Shown here: positions 31,697-44,095 of the stretch, in pieces
Position numbering within the stretch: position 1 is the first letter of the stretch
Layout: each line of letters opens with the position of its first letter
Source of the DNA: Phlegmacium glaucopus
Lineage: Eukaryota > Basidiomycota > Agaricomycetes > Agaricales > Cortinariaceae
Reading direction: 5' to 3'
Assembly: GCA_015039465.1 (NCBI GenBank)
Contig: MU130362.1
Span: forward strand, 384,708-448,707
DNA: 64,000 nucleotides
Translations under genes and position numbers: made by a program
The notes under the pieces: model-generated
What the model was told of the DNA's origin: nothing
The model's database searches: none
The model's input: the letters and a program-made list of their open reading frames with translations, nothing else

Positions 31697-34600
31697 TAGG
31701 GACTAGCATGGTCACAACTGGTAACAACCAGTGTGATGACCATGGTTCAACCAAATATGGTATGGTATGGTACAGTACAGTTTCCATGGTTTCCAGAACT
31801 ACCATACTAATTTAGGTAGCTCAGGGTCTACATAGGGTTCATGGTGGGCTGCAACTTTGTTGCCCTCATTGTGGACCCAATACTCAACCCATTTCTTGAA
31901 AATTAGGTGCATCAGAGAGTGTTTGATCAGGACAACACATGTAAATTGAGAATGGAATGTGAAATAGAATTTAAATGACCATAAACAAGTTAGAGTTGTA
32001 CAAATTTGTGTGAACTACTTCATTTTTCTACATTACTCTGAGTGATGTTGATCAGCAATAATTTTGGAAACCCCAGAGAGGCCAGGGTTCAGGGGTGTTT
32101 TAACCCATGAACCAACAGCTATTTATGATTGGAAGGTCTGAGAACTCACATTATGTTGCATGAAGTTTACTTGGCAACAACCAGTTGAAAATGCACATTC
32201 TGCATCCACAGATGTTGCTGTATATATGGTTAGATAAGATCATGAAGATAAAATTAGAAACACCAGGTGCAGAAATGTAGTCCAGTGCCATCTGAGCAAC
32301 TGAATGGCATGTCTTGAGAGCAGTGGCCCAGTAATTGAGATAATCACCAGCTGCAGTAATAGATTTTCTGGTAGGTGTGGGCTCACTGAGGTAGGTTTCA
32401 ATATAATCATATCCATGTTTCTTCTGTGCCTGATCAGGGTTGGTTGCCCACTGTGAAAACTCCTAGGTGATGTGAGTTAAAGGTAACAATATGATCAAGA
32501 GCTGAAATATACCAATTTCCCTTTGTGACTCTTGTCCTTCTTCTGAACCTGTGAGCTCTCTGGCTGATCCTCGGGTGCATATTTTGACTTCCATGCCTTA
32601 ACAGCTATTTTGTTGATCCTCTTGATTTCTGCAGCTGAATATTTCAAATCCTCATTGAACCATCCTGTTTTGCGATCAGGAGACATAACTATGATATTCA
32701 AATTTAAGAAATTAAAATATAGAGATGATATAAATTACATACCAATTGCAATGATATATATACCACAGTCCCACAGTAAATAAAGATATTTTTCAATGAA
32801 CAGAACAGCTCCTTGTGAAGCAATGCAGATAACAGCTGGAGTAGAATGATTAAGACCATTTCCTTACTGTCTGTGTTCTGCTCATCTGAATCAGAGTCAT
32901 CACAACCAGCACTACTTTCCATCAGAATGTCTTCAATAACCAACACCAATCTGCTGCAAAGTAGAAGGAGCATAGGAACAGCTTCAACCATAAGAGGGAT
33001 ATCAGCCTTTGAAAAGAGCTCTGTAAGATCTTCGAAAAGCTAGAGATAAGATTAGAATGCTAACTGAAAACAGGAAATAAAGAAGCTACCACTAAGACTG
33101 CCCTGAAGGTCTTCTGCAAGGTCCCATTGATCCTCACTAAGGCAATAGGCTTTGAGTTTGTTTTCTGTTACACCTGTCTTGAAATATAGATGTAAATAAA
33201 GGCAGTCAAAGTCAGAATTCCATCAGGTTGGAACACGCTGAGCAAGAGATTCCCTCATGCTAGATTGAAGCTCAGAATCTTGTGAAACAAGATCCTTAAA
33301 CTTTTCCTTGAGAGGTGAAGAATCCTGAATTCAACAAGCAAGCCCTGCAACCTAATATAGGATTTTTAATAGATTAAAAGACAAAATAAATAAATAAACT
33401 CACCTTAGGAAATAAGTTCAGAGCTAATTCCCCCTCATTCACTGTCATTTCAACCCTCTGTTCTCTCATAAGTTCAATAGCTTGATCATGAATAGACCAA
33501 ACTGTTGGCTCATCATGTGCAATTTGCCCTTCATCATCCTGTTCTACCTGGGCATCATACTCTGCCTCCTCAACAGCTGCTATATCATCATCAACAATTG
33601 GATCATCAGATAGAATAGTAGTTGTTGATTTCTTGCACTTGGGTTTCTTGAAGAAAAATGATGAAAATATCTAACCAGACAATATAAATTAAAGTAGCTA
33701 GTAGGTAAAAATAAAATAAAAATTGCTTTGCAATAAGATTGATGATATGGGCAAGACAGCAAAGCCTTGCATGTGTTCCTTCAAAGTGTGGGATACAAGT
33801 TGAGAGAATACTAGTAAGGTGATTACAATTGCTAGCATTGTCCATACATAATCCCAAAATCTATTATATATTAGCAATAGCAAGCATAACTCAGAAATGT
33901 TGTTTACCAATTTATCTAAACCATAGCATTTGAGACATTCAGCTGTAACTTCTGCCAAATATTCTCCTGTATGACTACTGGTAAGACTAAAAAAAGATTA
34001 GAATAATATATATGTATTAATGAAATACATACCAAATAAATTCCAAGACTGCATGATTTATTGTACCATTTGCATACCAGATAACAACAAACCCAAGGTA
34101 GGAAGTAACAAAGAAACTTGTCTATCCATCAAGTGCAATATGAATAGCAGTACCAAGTGTCTGGGAATAACTTTCAGCATCTTGAAAAAGCAGTGGATAA
34201 ATATTAACATTATCATAAAATAATTCATGACAAAGGTTGACATATGGATGTACAAGGGACAGATATGGATGCAGGTTGTGGCTAATAGATACCCTGCTTC
34301 TCCTCACATTAACATCCTTCAAAAACTTGGTAGTTCCATCTCCAGTCTTATTCTGATCACGGCACAGTGGGTTTTGGTGGTTCTTAGAGTGGGTCTTACA
34401 GGTAAATACAAATTTAATCTTTAGAGGCTGGCAAGAGAAGGGGTTGCATATGCAGTTGACAGTGGTGATATAATGATCTTACACATTTGATTGCCATATT
34501 TTTGTGCAGCATCTATGTTCATAATATTAGTACATTGATTATTGTACTTATTATATCCTCATCACTTTCATCCCAAACCTCAAGATCTCCTTTCCGATGA

Positions 34601-35165
34601 AGGATCTCCTGATTTCCCCCCCACAGCATGTGCACACTTTACAGGTGACCCCAAAGCACCAGCCACTGGAGGGGCAGTGATTGGAATGGCATCTGCTTCA
34701 TCAAAATCAAACTCCTCCTTGTCTGGAGATGAGGGTCAGGCTGGGATAGGGCATGGATTATATAGGGCACATGAAACAGTGTTGTGCAATGAATGAGAGT
34801 TACAAGGTCTGGGGAAGTATGAACAGCAGCCTAAGCACTGGTATCAGGCTCTGTGGCTGGCTGCAGTTGCTGGTGTTGAGTGGATGGCTGGCCACAATGG
34901 CCTAGAGAGTTTCCACCCCTGGTTTTAAGTGCCATGGTAGCGGGAGCAGAGGGGGGAACAGCTTTTTTTACTGCTCAATATGCAGTACAAGGTTTGAGTG
35001 CTGAGCACTCCCGATTTAGATTAAAAATCACACAATGTCATTAATAATGAGCTGGCAGTACTGGAAAACCATGGATTTCTATTAGTAACCACAGAACTAC
35101 TGAATGCTACTGGTAACTAAACTATGGTAAATACTGGGGAAATAACCAGACTGCGCTAGTCCCTA
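31697..35165 (-). mobile_element. hAT DNA transposon with transposase, 3.5 kb
   Basis: Left end TAGGGACTAGCATGGTC and right end GACTGCGCTAGTCCCTA form a hAT-type inverted repeat. Flanking octamers AGTACAGC (31689-31696) and TTTACAGC (35166-35173) match at six of eight positions, as expected for an aged 8-bp duplication. Subterminal ACTATGGTA/ACTGGTAAC motifs recur at both ends. It carries a minus-strand transposase gene. Confidence 0.75.
32123..34935 (-). CDS. hAT-family transposase, intron-containing, possibly decayed
   Basis: Minus-strand segments in order: a putative N-terminus (ATG near 34935), HIALDG then FVTSYLGFVVIWYANGTINH (about 34040-34160), LAEVTAECLKCYGLDKLVNN (about 33960), LGLCMDNASNCNHLTSILST with CCLAHIINLIAK (33720-33857), an acidic region (DDPIVDDDIAAVEEAEYD, about 33560), SPDRKTGWFNEDLKYSAAEI (about 32680) and the C-terminal hATC dimerisation region: YWATALKTCHS, then after an intron TSVDAECAFSTGC and QHNVSSQTF, stop at 32123. 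These are hallmark hAT blocks, including the MDNASN catalytic-Asp region. The start and the first exons are unresolved, and some frames between exons are unclear, so activity is doubtful. The gene lies inside 31697-35165. Confidence 0.7.
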
Positions 35166-35173
35166 TTTACAGC

Positions 35174-37462
35174 AGAACTAGAAGTATTGTTTCTGGTCTA
35201 TAGATGTCTGAAATTAGATGGATAAATATCAAGTAAATAAATATCACTACTCACACTCATTTATGAGCCAGTATTTACACAGAGCCCAGGGGATTCCTTC
35301 TGGTATATGGATGTCTAAGTCAGATGGATAAATATCAAATGGATAAATATTACTACTTATAGTGATTGAAGCAGTCTTCTTTTGAGTGGTCTGAAATAAT
35401 AATAAATATCAAATATACAGAAATCCATGTGACATGACTGTCACATGTCATAGAATAACTGACTAACATTGGGAGAACAAAGTTTCAAAAGTTTTTCTAA
35501 ATCAGAAAGGTAGTGGCAGAGGTTCAAGGTATGAAATAACCATATAAACAATAAACCTCCAATATGTCAATTAAAAACAATCAAGCACAACATTACAATA
35601 GCCTAAGAGGCATCAACAATCAAAGACAAAACAAGCTTGTCATGGAAAAGAACCTGTCCACCATGTCCTAGGCCTCTGTAACTTTGCAGAGCTGTAGCTC
35701 AGTGAGTTCTTCACCAATTTACATGAAAAAAATTGAAAAATGTTCAGAAAATTCAGGGCTATTATATAATATGTAAAAACCCATTGTTTACTTGTTGGTA
35801 ACCTGTGACAATTACTACTAATGTCTGTCAAGAATATTTCAGATACTGAGGAGCACAACATATAAGCAACAGTTGTCAATTAAAAACAAAGCCAGAAGAC
35901 ACTTTTAGTTCTATTAGACCATGGTTTTTGCAAAACTTGCTAAATTTGCCTACCTCACTGAAAAAGTACTGCACATAACTGAAAAAAACTCTTAACATAG
36001 AGTTGCCTCATTGTGTGCAGCTTCAATCTACACTTTTATATATTCTCAGCAGCTGGGAGGGTTCCACTGCTGATTCACATATATTTCATAGTGCATGTTA
36101 TTCATCCTTCCTAATTTCTTAAGGTAAATATTGTCTTACAGATGCAAGCTTTCCATTGTGTAATCAATTATTAATCAGTCCTCTACCAAGGTGTCAGATA
36201 TCATTGTTATAAGTGGGGTCCAGCAAACATTTTATACCTAAGACAGTCTTTGAAAAAAAAAAAGGCATTGTTCAATCTTCATTATACATGAGCTTGAAAT
36301 GTGATTAAGAGGAGTTTTGGTATTTAAAAATATTGCTTTTATATTTTTATTATCTCACCAGAGTATGATATGGATATACTCAGATCCCAGTTGCACAACT
36401 TTATTTACCACCATAACTCTGCCAGTATTGATAACTATACAGATGTCACTGACTTAGTAAGTAGTTTTAAAAATGAAGGAGGAATATAGAAGAGACCAGA
36501 TTGTGCAAAAGATGTGGGCATAGGTTTAGACAAAGAGGTCCAGATTTTAAAGCTACACTACCTGCCTAAGATTTCTTCCTCATATATTTAACTATTTTCA
36601 TAAAAAAAAATCTTCCTGTGTACCTCTTGCAAGAGAAGTCAAAGTATGTATTAAATTACATCATTTAGGTATGCTTTTATTTTTCTTTCTAATGTTATTT
36701 AGATAAACCCCTTCACTTGATTCTAAAATTTTTAATACTGTACAGTATGTTGATCTGTCCCCAATATTCATCCATACTATAACTAGCAGCCACTCTACCA
36801 CTTAACAGCCCCTACACCTTTTTCTTCTTATCTTGATGTATATAATCTTCTAAAAGTGTAGAAAAGTTTCAAAGTTTAAAATATAATAAAATTCTCTAAA
36901 AAAGGAAAATATTATTTAAATAATTCAGAACTTTAAACTGAATTATATCTTCTCTTACTTTATAAGTTAATATTTTTGGCACTCTTGGATGAGGTTACAG
37001 TTTTATAAAATATGCTATAGAATACTTGCCAACTGCTGACTTTGGTTTAAGTATTGCTTGTTTAATATTATAATTAACACATGTTTTTCTTTTAAAGACT
37101 AGCCATGTATCTGCACGTTTACTATAGCTCTGCTTCATTTTATGGCTTCCAACACAAATACCTGAGTACATTCTAACATCAAACACAGTGTAATTTATCA
37201 TCCAATTACAACTACTTATCTGATTTATACAAAAGTTATATTTTTACAACAATAACCTAATAGGTGCTCCTCTAGATACAACATCCATGTACATCTAAAT
37301 CATATTTGATTAAATTGTGTCATTACCCTTCCTCTTTATAAGATAAGATACTTCTTTAAACATATATATTGTTAATTTAATCTTTACATTTATAAAATCT
37401 TTTGTAAAATAGTTTATAAAAAGTAGAGTTGAACAATTTGTATGAGTGTGATATTAAAATAA
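35174..37462. other. AT-rich sequence without recognisable gene
   Basis: Strongly AT-rich with only short frames. The stretches at 35200-35270 and 35300-35360 resemble each other and an intron-like stretch near 29575-29620 (AATATCAA...AATAT...ACTCAC), so this may be the far side of the gene fragment at 28815-29660, separated by the insertions. Confidence 0.35.
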
Positions 37463-37889
37463 GTGTTCTCTACATAGGGACACTACAGTGTACCAAATGA
37501 TATGATTCCAGGAACAGACACACTGTGTTGAAAGGTACAGGTTCACGGGGCCCTGTGAATCCACAAATACAGCAGGGCTTATTAAGATGTACACACTGTG
37601 TCAAATGATATGGATTCATAGAATGTGGACAGCACCATCAGGTGCCGGATATACTTATAGGCAGGGCCAGTGTCAACTGGCAGATGCCTCTGGTCTCAAC
37701 CAGTGCTGCTTGCAGGATAGAGTAGTGTACCTAGTGGCACTGTTTGTTGGTATGACCAGTGCTAGCATGCATCGGCTTTGATGCTAAGACATGTCAGGCA
37801 GCACTCCCATGAACCAACACTTGGCAGTGGTCATGGCTGGCATTGCTAGTAGTGAGGTGTGACAGTAATACCCAGCATTTCCAGGCCTG

Positions 37890-38110
37890 CCAGGTGAGGC
37901 CAAACATACTGTTGATATTGAGGATGCCAGTGAATTCCAAGGATGCTATGTGAGAGCAAGCATGCTGGTTGATAGACCTCAATAATGCCAGGTGATATCA
38001 TGCATGCCGATTGCTAGCAAGAATGCTGGTTGATGCCAGGCATGCTGGTTGATAGCAAGCATGCCGGTTGATGCCAGGCCTGCCAGTTGATAGTGAGCAT
38101 GCCAGTTGAT
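37890..38110. repeat. Irregular tandem repeats, GCATGCYGGTTGATAGCAAG unit
   Basis: About ten variants of GCATGCCGGTTGATAGCAAG and GATGCCAGGCATGCTGG follow one another, directly inside the left terminal repeat. Similar GCATGCCGGT motifs occur at 39568-39740. Confidence 0.6.
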
Positions 38111-38195
38111 AGCAAGCAGATAGCAAATTAATATCAAGATTACTGTGATCCCAAGCATGCAGAGTGTCTTATCAGTAGTTGTCACCCATTGCCGG

Positions 38196-39026
38196 TGATA
38201 GGACCCAGGAGACATTTAGGGATGTAAACACACCATTTTCACGGTTTCACAACCTTCGCAGTATACTTGCAGATGCTCACATATCATTGTGGATACTTGC
38301 AGATCATTGCAGGTCATTGAAGATCATCACATATCATTGTGGATACTTGCAGATCATTGCAGGTCATTGAAGATCATCACATATCATTGTGGATACTTGC
38401 AGATCATTGCAGGTCATTGAAGATCATCACAGATCATCGCACATCATCGCACATCATCGCACATACTCGCAGATCATCGCAGAATACTTGCAGATCATCG
38501 CAGATACTTGCAGTCATCACCAACATTCGCATTATCATTTGCAGTTACCAGCTGTTCTCACAATCTTTAAACACAACTCCAACAAAGGTCACTCAGGTGA
38601 CTGTATTACTCATCACCTTTATTTTTATCTTGTCTCCTTTTATTTGGCTCTTATCTCCTATGTTTCATTACCAAATTACCGGATCCATGTGACTCTGCTT
38701 TAACCTGCATTTTATATTCCTGTTTCACCTTTCCACACTTAGCTATTTGCTAGTTACTATATTATTAGCAGTAGCAAGTAAGGGGAACCAATACAGCAGA
38801 GTGGACGAATTACCACAGTTTTGATCCCACCTTTGGAATGTCATACTAAGCTACTCTTGCACCCCTTGAAAATCATCCTGCACACTTTGCTTTTTCTGTG
38901 CATTATCTCGGACTTTAAAGCGAACCTTTGCACCTCATAAAACCTCGCTATCACCTACTGAAGAGAACTACATCAACCCCACAAACTGCATACTACTTGC
39001 GGTCTGTCCCCACCGCAGGTACATCA
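38196..39026 (+). mobile_element. LTR-like repeat family Y (copy 1)
   Basis: TGATAGGACCCAGGAG...GTACATCA, 831 bp, with TG...CA ends. Related copies lie at 40617-42096 and 51743-52491. The 5-bp flanks do not match (GCCGG and CTGGG), so it may not be a simple solo LTR. It contains the 50-bp tandem array at 38281-38430. Confidence 0.55.
38281..38430. repeat. 50-bp tandem repeat, three units, then short ATCATCGCAC units
   Basis: The unit contains GGATACTTGCAGATCATTGC followed by AGGTCATTGAAGATCATCAC; two units are essentially identical. Shorter 10-bp ATCATCGCAC units follow to about 38510. The same motif exists in fewer units in copy 2 (51830-51970). Confidence 0.8.
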
Positions 39027-39143
39027 CTGGGTTAGAAATGATTTGGCATCATGATACAATCACCTTCCACCCACCAGTGTCAGGACTGCAAAACTACTTC
39101 CTATTCCAAGAATAGTAAATAATAATATAAATGTGCAATATCT

Positions 39144-39982
39144 TTAAAATATATTACTGCTGGCCTCGGCACATGGGCCAGTGGTTTCAATGACTTTTAT
39201 AGACTGATAAGCCATTTGAAAGGTCTTCTCCATTGATGATTGCAAACTTGTAAAGGCCTTGTACATCTTTTGCTCTGCCTTGATCCCCCCAAGTTCCGCC
39301 ATGTACAACCAATGTGCAGCATCTTTGTATGATATGCTAAGCCTTTCTTGAAGTGCCAGCACCTCACTATGTGCTGCTAAATGTTCATGATCACTAGATC
39401 CCTAGAAATGGGGCTTCAGCAAAACTGGCATAATATTCCACTTTCACTCACAGGAATGGTTGGCATCATTAATTTGCCTTCTCCAATAATGTCAAAGAGT
39501 TGGCTGGCAAATTGATGGATCCCCAAAATAATAGTTAGCATATTCAGTGGGTGATATCAGCCTAGAGCATGCCGGTCCAAAGTATGCCAATATGAAGTAT
39601 GCCATTAGTCACCCCCAGAGGTATACCAGTGACTAGCCTGCAAGCTGGCACATATGCCAGTAGGCAGCATAATAGCAAGGATAAGAGTAGGGAGCATGCC
39701 GGTATAATGTATGCCAGTACTAGCTATGCTGGTTGTGAGCAGATGCCCAATAAACTAGGACAAGTAAGTACTCACCATTCCTGAAGCACCGAAAGCCTTC
39801 AACTCTTCCTTCTTTTGATGTCCATCAAACAGTTGATGCATTTCTGGTAACATGAATGCTGGTACCAAGTATCTTTGATCATTGGGCCCAAAAATGATTA
39901 CACATCCTTCCAGGATCCATGGGGTCTCACTGTTTTGTAATTTGTTGGAGGTAGAAGGGTTCAGATCTCTGCTGGGTGCCAT
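39144..39982 (-). CDS. Element-internal gene, unidentified, probably decayed
   Basis: Exon 1 (39982-39776, minus strand) encodes MAPSRDLNPSTSNKLQNSET, then ILEGCVIIFGPNDQRYLVPA and ends at a GTGAGT donor. A middle segment near 39450-39540 reads HQFASQLFDIIGEGKLMMP before a GTGAGT donor. The last exon (to 39144) has LALQERLSISYKDAAHWLYM and KAFTSLQSSMEKTFQMAYQS, likely helical. Exon phases between 1 and 2 do not join cleanly, so a frameshift is likely. Start codons of this gene and the plus-strand exon at 40218 lie 235 bases apart, back to back. I do not recognise a named family. Confidence 0.45.
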
Positions 39983-40217
39983 TGGTGGTGAATGTTTGAG
40001 ATAAAAGCCAATAAATGTGCTGTGGCTCAAGCAAGCGAAGGTCATGTGTATGTTGATTGTTGAATGTTCCCACATGTATGTTGTTGATCCTGCCTTTTTC
40101 CCCCTCCCCACCAGTCCCCACCACACGCTAAGGTGAGTGCCAATGGCACCAATGCCGGGTATTTACTGATTTTCTACATAGTTTCTTTCTAGAAACCACC
40201 ACTACCAAAAATCTATC

Positions 40218-40341
40218 AATGTCTGCCTACACTCCAATCCATATCCGAGACCTTGTTGACAACCTTGACATCATTTTCTGGGCTGCTGTCCTCGATGGCA
40301 CCATTCAAAAGGTGTTACAGAAGAACCACAACACACTGGTA
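40218..40341 (+). CDS. First exon of a second element-internal gene, divergent from the first
   Basis: ATG at about 40218 begins MSAYTPIHIRDLVDNLDIIF, then AAVLDGTIQKVLQKNHNTL, and stops at a GTAAGT donor. Downstream to 40616 the frames are broken (a QEHIQLAWHQLKYP-like piece near 40570) before repeat Y copy 3 begins, which probably cut the gene. Function is unknown. Confidence 0.4.
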
Positions 40342-40616
40342 AGTCCTCCACCATGATCAAACACATACAGACATGTTCATCAAGGCTATAAAATGCCTTG
40401 ATGCGAGCGACTCACGAGACATGCAACAGCCCTGAAATTCAACAGGAATTCAAAGTGCTGTGGTTTATCTGGCCATTTACCAAAGTCTTGCACAGGGCAA
40501 AGACACAGGGATAGCTTGACCGCCAGTTTTGGACCTGGCAACTTGCTGTCTTGCAGGATTTTGACCAGGAGCACATCCAGCTGGCATGGCACCAGCTGAA
40601 GTACCCAAGGCCCCAG

Positions 40617-42096
40617 TGATAGGATTCATATAACCTCTAGGTCCGTAAACTGGTTATTTTTGCAATTTAACAACTTCACAGTATATGCAGATGCTTTGCC
40701 GGTACCAACTTCATTCACACTCTCACTCGCGGTTCTTGCACATCCTTCGCACCTTGCATAACATGATATAGTACTCGCATAACCTTCGCACATCACTTCT
40801 ACAACCTTCACAACTATCCAAGGCATCCCCATTCCTCTTTGCACTTCATACTTCAACATATCTTCAGTTCTCTCAGTCAATATTGGACTTAACCATTTGA
40901 TCCCTTCGCAACCATACCTTTGCACAGCCACTCTCTAATCTCACAGTCTTTCACAGTTCACACACATGTTCCTTACCTCTCCATGCATCCTTTGCATTGG
41001 TTTTATTATGGTCCGTGTTGTCTTGCATTTACTTTCTTTCATCTTCCCATATATATATATTTATCATTCTTTTGAAACAGGAGGTCATTCAACTGACCTC
41101 CTTACTCATCATCTTTATTTTTACTTTGTCTCCTATTCCTTTGTTACCAAACTACTGGGTCAATGTGACTTCACATTAGCTCAATTTTACATTACTGTTT
41201 CGCATATCTGCACCTGGTTAGTTTACAACTCTTGTATTAAGTATCCGTAGCAAGTAGGAGGCACGGTGAACAAGAGATGGCCAGAGTTTTGATCCCATAA
41301 ACTTTGCAGCAACATTCTAAGTCAATAGTCTCATTCTTTAAGCTACTTCGCGCACTGTGTTCTCGTTCACAAACTTTGCTATCTTCGCAACCTGTTAAGT
41401 TCGAAAACTCTGTTCCGGAGTTTCGGACGGAGTAATGGACGGAGTCACGGAAACGGAGTCATGGAAAGGATAGGACTTAGCCTCAGCTTATGTGCTGTGC
41501 TACCCAGAACCTTCGTGTCCTAGATTTCGGAGTAAGACGGAGCGGAGCGGAACCGGAAGTTGCAAAGAACTTTAGAGGAAGACCAAGAGTGGGAAACTAA
41601 GTCGATATTCAAACTGAGGAAAACATACAAGTTTCGAGTACTTAAATATAAAAGGAATAGCATCCAAAATATAAAATATAAATATAAATGCTGCGTTCTG
41701 CTCCTGGAAGGTCCTGCATTCTTGGGGTGAATAATCCATAGCTGGTGTGCTGACTGATGGTGGGAAAGTGATGACAAAAATAGTGGTTGTGACGAAGATG
41801 TGGAAATGAGTTTGGAGTAACGTCGGAAGAGCCGGAATGATATGGAAAAGTCTCGGAGTTGGACATAGAAGGAGTAAATCCGGAGGCAAGGGAAAGTACT
41901 GGAATGGAGTACGGACTACCGGAGACAACTCCGACGGAGTCGGACCAGAGTAACGTATGACGGAATGTAACACAACCTAATTCTTCTTGTGTATTTCAAT
42001 ACCGTGAACTTCTCTTTAAATTCTATTGAGGAAAACTACATTAACCCCTCCGAACTATGTTACTACTTGTGGTCTGATCCCACTGCTAGTACATCA
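40617..42096 (+). mobile_element. LTR-like repeat family Y (copy 3), split by a solo LTR
   Basis: TGATAGGATTC...GTACATCA. Removing the nested solo LTR (41393-41972) leaves about 895 bp, similar to copy 1. Shared landmarks are GATCCCA, AAGCTACTT, CTACAT..ACCCC and TACTACTTG. Copy 3 is the most diverged of the three. Confidence 0.5.
41393..41972 (-). mobile_element. Solo LTR, family 1 (copy 4)
   Basis: TGTTAAGTTCG...GGAATGTAACA, 580 bp, with exact duplication CAACC at 41388-41392 and 41973-41977. It is well preserved and close to the 58599 copy. It sits inside repeat Y copy 3. Confidence 0.93.
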
Positions 42097-42127
42097 CTGG
42101 TGTGACATCTGCAAGTGATGGTAGCGA

Positions 42128-42980
42128 TATAAATCATTGTTGTTGTTGTATATAAACACCAACCAGAGAGCAGTGGACCAGACCTTAGGTCAAGAGACTC
42201 CCTGTTGTTCGTTTAGGGAAGGTATAACCTTGACTTTTAACACACAGAGGTAAGGGGAAAGAATAGAGAAGAGAAGGAGGAGGATGAAGGTCTTGGAAGA
42301 TGAATGAGGTATAAGACGAGGATGAGGATGAGCAAGAGAGAGTCTTCAGTAAGACTATAGTGGTTGAGGGATAGGGGATAGATTGACAGTAAGGGGCAAG
42401 AAAAGTGAACTTAAGGGAGGAATTCACTGGAATTCCACTGAGATGATGAAAGTGGGGGGTAAGAATGAATTGAACTGAACTACCTATCCTGGTACAAAAG
42501 AGCAGTATTTATACCCTAAGGATGAGGCTATGTAAAACAAATAAAAAAAGAAAGGAGTATGCGCTGTCAGAAGAGGAATGAAGAAAGGACAGCTGCGAGA
42601 AGAAAAGAACAAGAAAAAGAAGAAGGAACAATAAAAAAATTCTGTACAAGTGTCAAAGTGCGAGAGAAAAGAAAAGAAGGCAGTGCACATAGCCTAATAG
42701 CAAAAATATATCAGCTCCATAGCCGTGTGGTCATGTCAAAATATGAAAAGTCCTGAGTCAACACTTGAAAGGTGCAGTGTAAATAATAGACAACATAGTG
42801 GAAGACATTGAGGATATGATGAGCGATGAGGATGTTATTGTTGAACAAACAATTTGTCGACCAGGAACGCGATTCAGGGCTGCTTCCAAAATAGGTAAGC
42901 AAATTCAAAGTCCGCTTATTTTCATGATGGCGACTTTTAAGCTTTCTTCTCATGCTACCAATCAGTATTGGTGCACGACA
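42128..42980 (-). mobile_element. Repeat family X, copy B (internal deletion)
   Basis: TATAAATCATTG...GCACGACA, 853 bp, flanked by the 4-bp repeat GCGA (42124-42127, 42981-42984). It matches both ends of copy A but lacks about 450 bp from the middle, joining GAAAGGTGCAG to a segment starting near TGGAAGACATTGAGG. The 166-codon frame is lost. Confidence 0.6.
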
Positions 42981-42984
42981 GCGA

Positions 42985-43280
42985 GTGGACCCTCAGGACA
43001 CAAGGCTCCTTCCCCAGCTTATTTGACATCAACAGCAGCAGCACAAGAGCTGGGATCAGGAAAGCTGAAGGTGCCAGTTGCAGGTTCATCACTGGCACAG
43101 GTGGTACTGGCAGTAGCCCCAAATAACTAGCATATGCTGTTTGCCAGTCCCTCAATCCCTCAATGGCACCAGTACCAGCACAAGCCTTGCAGCTTGCCAA
43201 TGTCTGGGCTGATGAGGTTTCCAGAACAGAGGCTTCAGACCCAGCCATGTCAACTCCAGGACCAGCAGTTAGCCCAACGG
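42985..43280 (+). other. Coding-like spacer between repeat X copies
   Basis: Plus-strand frames include AQALQLANVWADEVSRTEAS and neighbouring Pro/Ala/Ser-rich sequence. It is probably original cargo of the 37471-44593 element left between two insertions. No domain is recognisable. Confidence 0.3.
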
Positions 43281-44095
43281 TATTGTGCACTAATACTGAT
43301 TGGTAGTGTGGGTAAAAAGCTTAAAAGTTGCCATCATGAAAATAAGTGGACTTTGAATTCACTTACCTGTTTTGGAAGCAACCCTGAATTGCGTTCCTGG
43401 TCAACAAAATCATTTGTTCAATGTTATCATCCTCATCACTCATCTTACTCACAATGTCTTCCACTATGCTATCAATCATTTACACTATTGACATGCTCCT
43501 AAACATCTACCATCCTTTTGTTCCTTGGTTAGCTATTCAACAAAGCAATCAATCCACTATTCACATCAGTCATCAGCTTGCATTTGATCGTATCTATGGC
43601 CCATCATTTAAAGAATGGCCCCTTTATGGATGCATCAGCTGGGGGGTCTTCTGCCAACATTAAGCAATGGGAGCCAGACAGGTAGTTCCCTCCAATTCAT
43701 TCTTATTCCCCAACAGTCATCTTCTCAGTGGAATTCCAGTGAATTCCTCCCTCAAGTTCACTTTTTCAGCCTTTTATCTGTCACTGTCCCCTACTGTCAA
43801 TTGCTATAGTCTTGCTGAAGGCTCTCTCTTATCCATCCTCATCCTCCTCCTTAATCTCTCTAAGTTTCCTTTTTTCAGTCCCTTACTGTCAATCTATCCA
43901 CATTGTCTACTGCTATAGTCTCACCAAAGACTCTCCTATATTCATCCTTATCCACTTCTATTCTTACCCCCTACCTCTGTGTGTTACAAGTCAAGGTTAT
44001 ACCTTCCCTAAATGAACAACAGGGAGTCTCTTGACCTAAAGACTGGTCCACTGCTCTCTGGTTGGTGTTTATATACAACACTCACAATGATTTAT
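43281..44095 (+). mobile_element. Repeat family X, copy C (rearranged)
   Basis: TATTGTGCACTAATACTGATTGG...ATGATTTAT, in the orientation opposite to copies A and B. Flanks do not match. In the middle, CCCCTTTATGGATGCATCAG is joined to unrelated sequence (GGGGGGTCTTCTGCC), so a segment is deleted or replaced. An 80-codon open frame at 43421-43663 matches part of the copy A frame. Confidence 0.55.

Noticed and set aside
38281..38510. CRISPR-like array
   Set aside because: The units are contiguous tandem copies without unique spacers, and the genome is eukaryotic.
38196..39026. Solo LTR with target duplication
   Set aside because: TG...CA ends are present, but the 5-bp flanks of the three copies do not match, so it was left as LTR-like only.
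41572..41973. 133-codon open frame, and similar ones at 45909, 54815 and 58775
   Set aside because: They all lie within solo LTRs of family 1 and are open by chance. No domain is visible.
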